64,000 bases of DNA from Viscum album. Lineage: Eukaryota > Streptophyta > Magnoliopsida > Santalales > Viscaceae. Where the stretch lies: contig OY728153.1 in the NCBI GenBank assembly GCA_963277665.1, positions 276,866,250 to 276,930,249 on the forward strand, given 5' to 3'. A program made the position numbers and the translations under genes. Positions 12,601 to 21,505 of this stretch are shown in pieces. A model generated the notes under the pieces. The model was not told the DNA's origin. It worked only from the letters and a program-made list of their open reading frames with translations, and made no database searches. The stretch's first letter is position 1. Every line of letters begins with the position of its first letter.

Positions 12601-13211
12601 CCCTATGATAATTCCCCTATTAATTCTAAGCTCAATGGAGAGCTATCCCATGAGTTTCGGGCGTGTATACTATCCAGCTAAGGGTGTGAATGAAGTAATG
12701 ATTCCTAACGTGATCGAATCCTACCATATATCATTGATTAAAAAAACCTACTACCCTAGTTACCTAATAAAGTGTAAGGTATTTATGTTCATAATAACAC
12801 ACTTAATCTGAGAATGGTTTCACTAAGTGAATAAAATTAATGGAAGAAAAAATCAAATCCTCACCTACTAGGGATTTTATCTCGTGGATGGAACTTTGTT
12901 GTTTTCTTTGGTGGGTCAGTTCCAATTCTGTTTGGACTTTCAGCATAAAGTTGTATAAGGAAATGGTTTTCATTGTAATTGTAATAAGCTCATCATCTTA
13001 TTTTTACTTATTACACTTATGGGCATGACACATTTTTTAGGATTGGATTTTAGGGAACTGAACTGTCAATGAAGTTTGATATGTTGTAGCAGATGCAGTT
13101 GAAGGAACATTCAGATGCTAAAATTGAGCTCAAAGGATAGAATTTGTTTCATTGATCATTTTTATGACCATCCAGTCACTGAACATCTATTTTTCCTTTC
13201 TGTTAACTTCC
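9700..13211. other. Decayed repeat DNA, no recognisable gene
   Basis: By position this may include the leader and 5' LTR of the minus-strand gypsy element, but I could not find a matching LTR or primer site. There is a purine-rich run near 11333-11365 and a short TA/TG microsatellite near 11935-11958. The minus-strand open frame at 12380-12586 is rich in Pro and His and unidentified. Confidence 0.4.
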
Positions 13212-13448
13212 TTAAATTTGTTCTCTTCCTCTGGTTTGGTGGCATAGAAACATGCTAACTGAGCATGTGATTTTCTCAGCTTCACATGCCGGTAGTACAC
13301 CATTGTTTTTTAAGAGATCTTGGAAAACAAAACACTCCAAGATGTTTTTCCCCTTTACTTGATGGAAGATGAAATAATATGGGAGATCTTTATCACCCTC
13401 TTTGTGGGGATTTTTGGGATTTGTAAACATTGTCACATTAATCTCCAA
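13212..13448 (-). pseudogene. Possible gag C-terminal fragment of another gypsy element
   Basis: A 78-residue open stretch contains PYYFIFHQVKGKNILECFVF followed by QDLLKNNG. This resembles the C.YH....H....CF.LK segment near the end of gag in some plant gypsy families. The first Cys is Tyr and the second His is Asn, so any metal site is lost. I infer it from this short pattern only; it may be accidental. No neighbouring protease was recognised. Confidence 0.35.
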
Positions 13449-15153
13449 TGTTGATATGATATAGCAAAGACTTCATCATTTCAAAAAGAATATACCTTAT
13501 CATTAATGTCCTCAAAATGTTTTTCCAATGCTGTTTTTAGTCTTCTCGATGAGTTGGTCATTATTGTTGATGTTCTGGTGGTGGATCAATATGATATTGT
13601 GTCGACATTGGAGTAAGAGTGGGTATAAGGGTCTAATTTAGTGTAACTTTAGTGGCCTCTTCATTTATTTTTCTCCTTCCCTAAGTTGGTGGAATCACAT
13701 GGGAATTTTCCATAGTCTCTCAAATAGTGGCCTCTACCTTTTGAGAAATTTTGTCAAGGCCCCGAAACAACCCTATATATTTCAAAGGAAGCAATGGCAT
13801 GTATTACTCATCAGGAAGATTCTCTATGTAGATTGGTAAAAAAATTCTTCTTGATGGATAGGTAGTTTTAAAGAGTACGGAAATCCTTTCTACAAAGCCA
13901 AACAAATTCACTGTTTCATTTTTCCATTATTTACAATTTGTGAGCTCCCCGACTAATGTATTAGGCAGGATCGAGCTAAACTGAAGGATAGAATTTTGAT
14001 AGAGGCCTTCATACTATATAATTGATCGAACTAGACAAATCACGTACCATAAAATGCTAGACCCTAAAGTGATCACATGAATCATCTGATCTTACTACCT
14101 AATGTTGTTTAGGGGTCCCAATAATTAGATCATAGTGGGATATGAAATGAATCAAATGCAGCTTCAGATCTCCCAATCCATTGAAGATGTGAAATGTTTT
14201 ATTATTGAAGTTTGTAGGGGGGATTTAGATCTACACATTAGAGGTAAGGATTAATTTCCAGTTATATCTGATCTCACTGATCCTCTATGGCTATTCACAC
14301 AATGGAGGAAATTCTCGATCTTCTACAAGATCCAATTATATTGGTTTTTAATATTCTATATTTATTAGGAATTCCATATCAATATTGGTTGTGTCAATGA
14401 CCCCTATTTATTGAGGCACTCCAACTAGGGGTTCGAGTTGAGGATATCATTATAGAATATATCCAAAAAAGGCTCCATTAAAGAAGTAATGAATTGATTA
14501 TCCTTAGTTATTTCATTTATTTCTCTTTTTGAGAAGATATTTCTTCATGAGAAAGGGGATGGGCATCTCTAGGATGGATGTGAGGCACAATCTAACACTT
14601 ACCCTTTTCCATTTTTGATTCCTTTTGAGGAGGCAATGATTATTTTTAAGGAAATTTCTTGGTTTAGGGAAAGACTCTAGTTCTAGGTACGTACACCTCA
14701 TTCAATTGTTTCACTTTGGACTAAATTATGAACTAGAACATCCTCCTATGGCTCTAATTTTGAATTGGAATTACATCCTATAGAGCTAACAGGGGAGGTA
14801 TTAATGACAATCCATGATGTGTAATGCATCACATGCATTTTATTAGTGACTATACGAGGCTGTAGCTTTCTACACTCTCCATGAGGACTGGTAATATTTT
14901 ATTTATTCTATTGGATCTTCTTGGAAGATAGTAATCAGAAGGGAATATCTAGACAGTTCAGTTGTTCATATCCCTAGTGAAGGCACCAGATCAGATAATA
15001 AGATGAACTGGGAGAATTCATTCTATAGAATTTTCCCTAATTGGGAGAAAACTGATTCCCAATGGGGAAGGGGTTGTTGAGGTGAAAAACACCCTATAAG
15101 TGAGGCCTAGGGCTATTCATATTCTTATTTCACAACCCTTCTAGTTATTCTTT
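13449..15153. other. Decayed repeat DNA, no recognisable gene
   Basis: The plus strand is T/G-rich and similar in texture to 25239-26370. The two stretches are the two sides of the site where the gag-only retrotransposon inserted. A minus-strand open frame at 14513-14701 is unidentified. Confidence 0.4.
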
Positions 15154-15158
15154 GATAA
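15154..15158. repeat. Target-site duplication, left copy (GATAA)
   Basis: GATAA directly precedes the TG of the left LTR, and an identical GATAA follows the CA of the right LTR at 25234-25238. Five bases is the usual gypsy integration footprint, which fixes both ends of the element. Confidence 0.95.
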
Positions 15159-16516
15159 TGTAACACCCCGAGCTTCCACGATACACTTCTCTTTCAATAA
15201 TGCAATAGCTTGCATTGTACGCAAGTTCGAGATTCTAACACACCGCGACCAATCAAAGTAGCAGTTATGAATAGTAATACCCACTTTTTGAAATTATATA
15301 TATTTTATATTTCTAAATGGAATTCATTTATGGATTCGGAAGATCAAAATTAGCCTATGTTGAATTTTTTGTATTTTTTTAAGAACTTCTAATTTTTTAT
15401 GATTAGTGAAAAATACATAAAAACAACTTTTTTAATCAAAATAATTTATAGTGATAAATTATACTATTTAGTGGTTTTAAAGTATAATTGGAATATATTT
15501 TAACCATTATATCCAATGGTGGTCATTAGAATTAATTTCACTTTCAAATTGGACATAAACAATTGTCAATATTTTGATATATATTGTTTCTAAAAAACGC
15601 GCTATTTGTTGTGACAGCAGGAATTAATTTTGAAATTAATTAATGAAACTTATATGTTTGGAATTTTTTAAAATAGACATCATTTTTGAATTCGGAATAT
15701 CAATTATAGCTTAGGGTGAAATTTTGGCATTGTTCTGAAAAACTTCAATTTTTGATGAATAGTAAAACCACTAAGTGGTAGTTAAATAACTGATTTTTCA
15801 TTTAAATGAAATATTACCACTTCTGTGATTTTATTTTCAAAAATCCAACATACATGGTTTTCATTAGGAAGTAAAATTTGGTTCAATGGGATTAAAATAA
15901 TTTTTTGGTGAATAGTAACTTTAAGTTTAGTTAATCGCAATTAAAGGTAATTAGTGAAATTTAAGGTAAAAATGATATTATAAAAATATGAAAATACCTT
16001 TACACTTTTCCTAACCCTATTGGATGTGTCATGGCCGAACAAGAAAATCCATGGGTCAACTTGGGGACCCCATGGAGCCACTTTGGTAGGAAAATGACAT
16101 AAATAACTTTTATTTAAAGTTAAAATAAAAATGTCACAAACATAAGTTGTTTTACTAAAACAATTTTTAAATGGGGTTATACAAGTCGTATTTTTTACTC
16201 TAAATATTTATTAGAAAGATAAAACGATTTCGTACATCATTATATTTTTTTTATAATTTTTATACATTAAATAAATTAAATTATTTATGACACCATGATG
16301 ATGCAACAATTACCTCATTAATTAATGATTTAAATAAAATGAAAAGATAATGTAAAATATAAGGATTAAACTTGTCAAAAACCTATTGGATGAGTATATT
16401 TAGAACCCTTATCACCTTATACTAGAAATATATCATTGTGGGACCTTTATAATCTGAAAATCATTTCATAATAAAGTACCATTTCTATCATTCCAAGAGT
16501 TCCCCTTCTCTCCTCT

Positions 16517-16525
16517 TATAAAAGG
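16517..16525 (+). promoter_or_regulatory. TATA box of the 5' LTR
   Basis: TATAAAAGG lies after a pyrimidine-rich CTCTCCTCT and before CCCCCACTACTACC, a typical plant core promoter arrangement. The same box occurs in the right LTR at 22868-22876. It would drive the genomic RNA and gag mRNA. Confidence 0.75.
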
Positions 16526-17241
16526 CCCCCACTACTACCACCTTACTCACACCATCAAAGCCTTTTGGCTTGGCCAATGTCTACCCAAATACTCTCTCAA
16601 CTTCCCTCCCTTACTCCTAGAAGCCTAAATTGTTTCAGAAGACTTCCCAAGGAATCATTTGGCTCAAATCAAAAAGAGTTACCCGATTTTTAGGTAATGT
16701 CTTCTCTAATGTTGTTTTGTTTTATTTAGCTTCTCCAACCCCTTAAACTCTTTTTATTACTTTATTTTGTAACAACACCAGTATATAAAATATACTAGTA
16801 TGTTGTTATGATAAGTATTTGGTTTACACTTACACACACCTTTGTCTAATGGTTAAAGAACATACTGTTTTTGTGGGTGGCGAAATACTGCCTCCCGAAA
16901 CGATGATTGTTCAATATTCTTTTAACACCTCTAATGGTGGCCATTTTGATGAAACTATTTTCATATATGATATATATATATTATGTTTATTTTTTCATTA
17001 TGCTTCTTTATTTCTCATTTGTGTCATACTTTATGATTTCCATTATGGGTAAACACGATAATTTCATTTTAGGAAGTGCGGACTACCGCCCCCTCAAAGT
17101 GATTTGAATCATTAATGCCATATGTGGGATGTATAAAGGATGGAGTAAATGTTATTATACATTATATTACACTGGAATTATATTATACCTTTATATAATT
17201 ATAACTTCATTCCATTAAATACGAAATAGAAATGAAAGTAG

Positions 17242-17279
17242 CGTTCATGCGTACGTACGGCTTACCATCTCCATGAACG
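17242..17279. repeat. LTR inverted repeat CGTTCATG..CATGAACG
   Basis: The 8-bp arms at 17242-17249 and 17272-17279 are separated by 22 bases that include the palindromic run CGTACGTACG. The right LTR keeps both arms at 23591-23598 and 23621-23628. It is downstream of the TATA box, so it would be transcribed and could form a hairpin. Confidence 0.6.
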
Positions 17280-18306
17280 GTGCATTTAATTTCTTACCTC
17301 TAAATGTTATGTAATATTATAAATGCATGTATCTACTGGATATATATGATATATATTATATCTACATATTGAATATAATTATGGATATAATGGATATTTC
17401 ACCATATGAACAACTTGTAATTATAAGAAGTGTATTTTTGACTCAAGTACCAAATATCGACAAAATGAACGTTATTAACTTAAATAATTACATAATCTTC
17501 ATAACATAGTAATAAGTGATATAAAAGGAATAATTAACATGGAAAAGGTTCTTAAGCAAATAGAAATTAACTCTAGTTTATTATTCAGGAGGTTAAAGAG
17601 CGGTCGAGTCAAGTCGGACATGAGGTAAGGGAACTTCTTAACCCAATTTCTATTATTTGGGTTAATCTCCTACTTTCAAATTATGTCATGATATTATTAT
17701 GTCCTATCTTGTATTTGTACTTTATTTATGTGTACTTATTGTGAATACACATAATATATGTACTTTATTTAAAAAATTATTTTTTTAAGGGTCTTCGTCT
17801 CAATCTCCTTTCATTGAGGCATATTTTGTTTTATACACAACTTTCTTTTATACGGTGTATAAACCCCTTTGACTTTGACTTTTATTCAAAAAGGAATCTT
17901 TTTTTACAAACCATTTTACTAAATGACAAAAAGAATTTTTCTATCTTACGTATGTGGCGACAACGAATTCTCCACCGTCGTGACCACTATTTGTGTTTCA
18001 GCTTCCTCTACAAGCCATACCTTTTTTTAATGGAAAATAAATACAAAGTTTTAATTTTCTTTTATTTTGGTATTGAAAATGGTTTTGAAAGTGTTTTTAT
18101 TATATCAATGTGTTGTATTGATATCTTGTGATTGAAATGTGGACATTTTATGTTTCATTTATGCATGTTTTATGTGATATGATTATGATGTGGTTTATGA
18201 TATGTTTAAACCTGTTCATATGAGGAATGAATTGGACTTAATAAGTGACAGGTGGAGCCCACTATAGCTCCTCGATGCATTGGCAGGTCTCATGAGACAA
18301 ACTAGT

Positions 18307-18361
18307 GTCTTTGCACGAGGCCTTGACAAAATCTTATTTGTGGTCTTGGCACGAGGCCTTG
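18307..18361 (+). repeat. Short direct repeat in the LTR
   Basis: GTCTTTGCACGAGGCCTTG at 18307-18325 recurs as GTCTTGGCACGAGGCCTTG at 18343-18361, a 36-bp period. Both copies are recognisable in the right LTR. It is GC-richer than its surroundings. Confidence 0.7.
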
Positions 18362-18882
18362 GCTACGTGGTTATGATAGTCTGGCATTATGCATTCCATC
18401 ATTATGAAATTGGATATTGATATTGCATGTGATTATTTGACCAGTAGAATATCCATGTGAATATGTAAATGGAATTATTTCATTTTATTTTGCCATATTA
18501 TGCTGAGGTTCATGTTTTAAAGGCTTTTTTAACTTATACATTTACTTAAATGTTTATTTTTATTTATGAATGATTTTGCTATATTGTTATCCTTACTAAG
18601 CATCTGAGCTCACCCCTTTCAATGTTTTAATTTTTTCCAGGATGTGAAGAAGTATTTTATGAATGACCTGTAGGGATAGTCAGAAGAGGATATGAGTGTG
18701 GAATATGGAGACTTTTTTATTGTAGTTTTTCAATTTATGATGTAATGTAATGTTTATGAATGTATCTAGTGTATCCAAGGATACTAAACTAATTGTTTTT
18801 TCGAGAATTGATCATTTGTGATCATGCCAATGTTACGAAGTAATGCACCGACCCGGGGTAACTGGGGTCGGGGCATTACAGT

Positions 18883-18893
18883 TGGTATCAGAG
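18883..18893 (+). other. Primer binding site, initiator Met tRNA type
   Basis: TGGTATCAGAG lies two bases after the LTR end and is complementary to the 3' end of plant initiator Met tRNA. The next bases (GCA) depart from the usual continuation. Minus-strand DNA synthesis would start here. Confidence 0.9.
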
Positions 18894-19385
18894 GCAATTT
18901 AGTACTAACCTTAGAAGCTAGATTTAGATAAACTCTAATTAGAGCACATAGCCCAAAGATAGACTTTGAGGATTAGTATAGAAGAACTTCCTAGAATTTT
19001 TATATTATAGAGATGTTTTGAGTTTTCTGAGAAATACATCCCGGTCTGGATACGAGTAGGTTGAGGCAGCTCTGGCACAGATGTACCTAGGGGTAAAACC
19101 CAAAACACCGCTTTGAGAAAGACTCGAACGGGAACTGGTGCACGACAATGGGCCTTGCTGCACTCTTGGTTACGACACTCCCGGGGGATATGCTTAGGAT
19201 AATTCTCATTTTCATTAAAAACCATTATGAAGGGTTTATGAGTGTATACTTACTCAAATAAAAAATGTCTTTTTTACTATTATGGATTATATCCATAAAT
19301 AGTTCAATTTATGTTAAGTATTTTACAAGTATGGAATAATGTATTTTGATTCATAAACTAATCTTGTTTATGCAATTGTTTCGAA
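18894..19385 (+). other. Untranslated leader with a SINE-like antisense segment
   Basis: This is the leader between primer site and gag. The part around 19075-19192 has higher GC. Read on the minus strand it contains GTTCCCGTTCGAGTC at 19135-19121, close to a tRNA-type B box (GGTTCGANTCC), and a degraded A-box-like GTGTCGTAACC upstream. It shares short blocks with the better candidate at 20815-20925. No protein is supported. Confidence 0.35.
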
Positions 19386-20453
19386 ATGGCGCCTAGTGGA
19401 AGGAATGTAAACCGTATCAAAGAACGCACTCCGTGTAGGGATTTCCCTCCTTCTCAAGATAATTATTATGGAGCTGGGGATAAAACTGGTGTTGATCAAC
19501 TTATTACCATACTGGGAAAACTCACTCAGGTTTTGAATAATAACCTTACTCGAATAGAGCACCCTTATCCACAACGTGGAGGATCAATGTTAGACCACTT
19601 CATGAGGCAATAACCGCCAACATTTAATGGGGGTACAAATCCATTAGTAGTTTATCAATGGATAAACTCCTTAGAAAAAATATTCCATGCCTTGGGGAGT
19701 AGCGAAAGGGAGAAGGTTGTCATGGCAGTCTACCGCCTCACTGGAGATGCCGATCAATGGTGGTCGCTGATTCAAAACACAAAGGATGATGAAGAAGTAT
19801 CAAGTATGGAATGGAGAGAGTTCAAAGATATTTTCTTAGAAAAATACTTTCCTCGTGACCATTGAGCCGATATGGAAAGGCAATTTCTGAGTCTGAGACA
19901 AAAGGGGGATGAGAATGTCACAAAGTATGAGGCCAACTTGACAAGGTTAGCGAGGTATGCTGCAGATTATATACGTAACCCAAGAAGTAAGATTGATTGT
20001 TTCTTTGATGGGTCAAAACCATTTATTCGTCGAGCATTAGTCTCACAAACCTTCTCAACGTACGAAGATATAGTCTCGTGTTCTATCAAGACAGAAAAAA
20101 AATTCTCTAAATCTTATGACAATAAAGTAAAGCAATAGGAGGAGAGAACGGTTGAACAAGAGACGGATAAAGGGAAAAAGGGAAAGAAGGATTTTCTATT
20201 ATGCGATAATTGTGGGAAGAATCACCCTGGTACTTACCTGAAAGGAATGGGAGTTTGTTACAAATGTGGAGAAAAAGGTCACCAGGCTCGTGATTGTAAG
20301 GGAAAGAAAGAGGCTATCATTGTTGAATGCTACACTTGTAGGGAAATGGGGCATTATGCAAATGAATGTCCTAAGAATCAGGGAAACTTACCTTAGAAAA
20401 GGACAAGGGATCATGGACAATCTTATTCTGTTACTACAGTTGAAGCGGAATAA
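19386..20453 (+). pseudogene. gag: Ty3/gypsy gag, one frame with four stops
   Basis: The conceptual protein is about 355 residues from MAPSGRNVNR to VEAE. Roughly residues 75-210 form the retrotransposon gag capsid domain, with PPTFNGGTNPLVVYQWINSL, DADQWWSLI, WREFKDIFLEKYFP and YEANLTRLARYA. A Cys/His-rich tail follows. It has a degraded first motif (CDNCGKNH near residue 273, a later Cys replaced by Tyr) and two intact CCHC knuckles, CYKCGEKGHQARDC near residue 291 and CYTCREMGHYANEC near 315. Stops at 19611-19613, 19863-19865, 20136-20138 and 20394-20396 break it, with no frameshift. It would encapsidate the RNA. It is probably dead, unless the element was mobilised before the stops arose. 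Confidence 0.93.
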
Positions 20454-20458
20454 TTAAT

Positions 20459-20500
20459 GTATTGGTTCTTTTGGACTCAGGGATTATATTCTGGTTATAA
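20459..20500 (+). pseudogene. Protease stub after gag
   Basis: In a frame shifted from gag, the sequence reads VLVLLDSGIIFWL and then a stop. Gypsy proteases begin with the pattern .LVLFDSGA, where DSG is the catalytic Asp motif. The match is short but sits exactly where protease should follow gag. Nothing similar to protease or reverse transcriptase continues, suggesting that the pol deletion began here. Confidence 0.5.
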
Positions 20501-20510
20501 GGATAATGTG

Positions 20511-20527
20511 ATATATATATATATATA
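20511..20527. repeat. AT dinucleotide microsatellite
   Basis: An uninterrupted run of about eight AT units directly follows the protease stub and could mark the junction where pol was lost. Confidence 0.8.
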
Positions 20528-20814
20528 AGGATTGTACTGCAGTACTTGTTGTTTTCATTAAGGATTTAATATGATGAAGGTAATCATATTTTTAGTATGT
20601 GACAATAAGAAAAACTTTAATTTGTTTAGGGAATCTGATGTTACAATTGATTTTGGAATTTAAAGACCTTTTAGAAAAATTATGGACAGAGGTATTTTGG
20701 AGAACTATAAAGGTTGGAATGGATTAAGTTTATCTTTGGATAGTATTGTTTAAGGTTAAAAAATTTCTGAAGATTATTTTTGGAATATTATAATACTATA
20801 GTTTTAGGAAAAGG
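20528..20814. other. Internal non-coding region of the gag-only element
   Basis: No protein similarity is recognised. It is T/A-rich with G-rich patches. By position it replaces pol. Confidence 0.5.
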
Positions 20815-20925
20815 ACAACCTGCAGGGTGGGGCATAACCCGTCGCGTCAGACAAAGCTGCAGGAATCAAACCCACAACCATAGTGCGACAGGCCTTTATA
20901 ACCTACCACTAGCCTATAGGAAGTC
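20815..20925 (-). mobile_element. SINE-like (tRNA-derived) segment on the antisense strand
   Basis: On the minus strand, GGCTAGTGGTAGG (20914-20902) resembles the A box of a tRNA-type pol III promoter. GGTTGTGGGTTTGATTCC (20879-20862) resembles the B box. Their spacing of about 35 bases is normal. The segment then shows GGGTTATGCCCC. Plant SINEs of the Au type begin with a similar TAGCTTAGTGGTA..GGTTGTGGGTTCGAT pattern, recalled from memory. No clear target duplication or 3' tail was found, so this may be a relic or only a chance tRNA-like stretch. Confidence 0.42.
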
Positions 20926-21491
20926 CCTGGTTATTACAAAAAGTTCTCCTAATCTAAATGGTATGTGTTAATATTTGGAACCTTATAAAATTATGATAAA
21001 TAGAATATTTTCGAGTTCTATTACCTTTTAGAGTGAAAGATGGGTTTGTGGTAAAAATTTATTAAAGAATGAACGTCTACATGACAAGTATGTATATTCC
21101 CTTACGTTCTTATTAAATCTCCTAAATAAATTCCTCAACTTCATAAAAGGTAACTTAAAACAAAAACGTTGCCGGTTAACTTTTCCAACTGGGGATTAAA
21201 TGACCGTTTAACCAATCACAAGTTTGTGATTTTCTTATGGTTAACTTTCTCCTAAGCTAGTTTTCTACAACTCTCCATCAAACCTTGATGGTTTGTTTTT
21301 CTTCCATATCCATATTTTCATAGAATCCTAGTATGGGCTATCTCGGGTGACCTTTGTACTTATCTTTCTTTCTTTTAAAGTTATATTTTTATTAAATTTA
21401 TTTCCGATGTGGGTTTTCCACAAAAGTATTTTCTATTTTCAACATTTTATTTTCAAAGAAAAAATTTCAAATTGCGAGGATGCAATTTATT
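20926..21491. other. 3' internal non-coding region
   Basis: No gene is recognised between the SINE-like segment and the polypurine tract. Confidence 0.5.
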
Positions 21492-21505
21492 GAAGGAGGG
21501 GAGAA
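21492..21505 (+). other. Polypurine tract
   Basis: GAAGGAGGGGAGAA abuts the right LTR, as required for priming of plus-strand DNA. Confidence 0.9.

Larger units (their letters stand above)
15159..18880 (+). repeat. 5' LTR (3722 bp)
   Basis: It starts TGTAACACCCCGAG and ends GGGGCATTACA, with TG..CA ends. It matches 21506-25233 along its whole length. A TATA box lies about 1.36 kb in, followed by a pyrimidine-rich leader, a putative splice donor, a CGTTCATG inverted repeat and a short direct repeat. The length is large for a gypsy LTR. Open frames inside it (for example at 17814-18131) are not shared intact by the other copy and are not genes. Confidence 0.95.

Noticed and set aside
17814..18131. 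105-residue frame inside the 5' LTR
   Set aside because: The matching part of the 3' LTR does not keep the frame open, so it is not a conserved gene.
18935..19225. 96-residue minus-strand frame in the leader of the gag-only element
   Set aside because: It overlaps the SINE-like segment and shows no protein family pattern.
20266..20457. 63-residue plus-strand frame overlapping the gag zinc knuckles
   Set aside because: It is in a different frame from gag; the gag frame carries the CCHC motifs.
20815..20925. A functional tRNA gene
   Set aside because: A-box- and B-box-like motifs are present but no cloverleaf with acceptor and anticodon stems could be folded by eye, so I call it SINE-like only.
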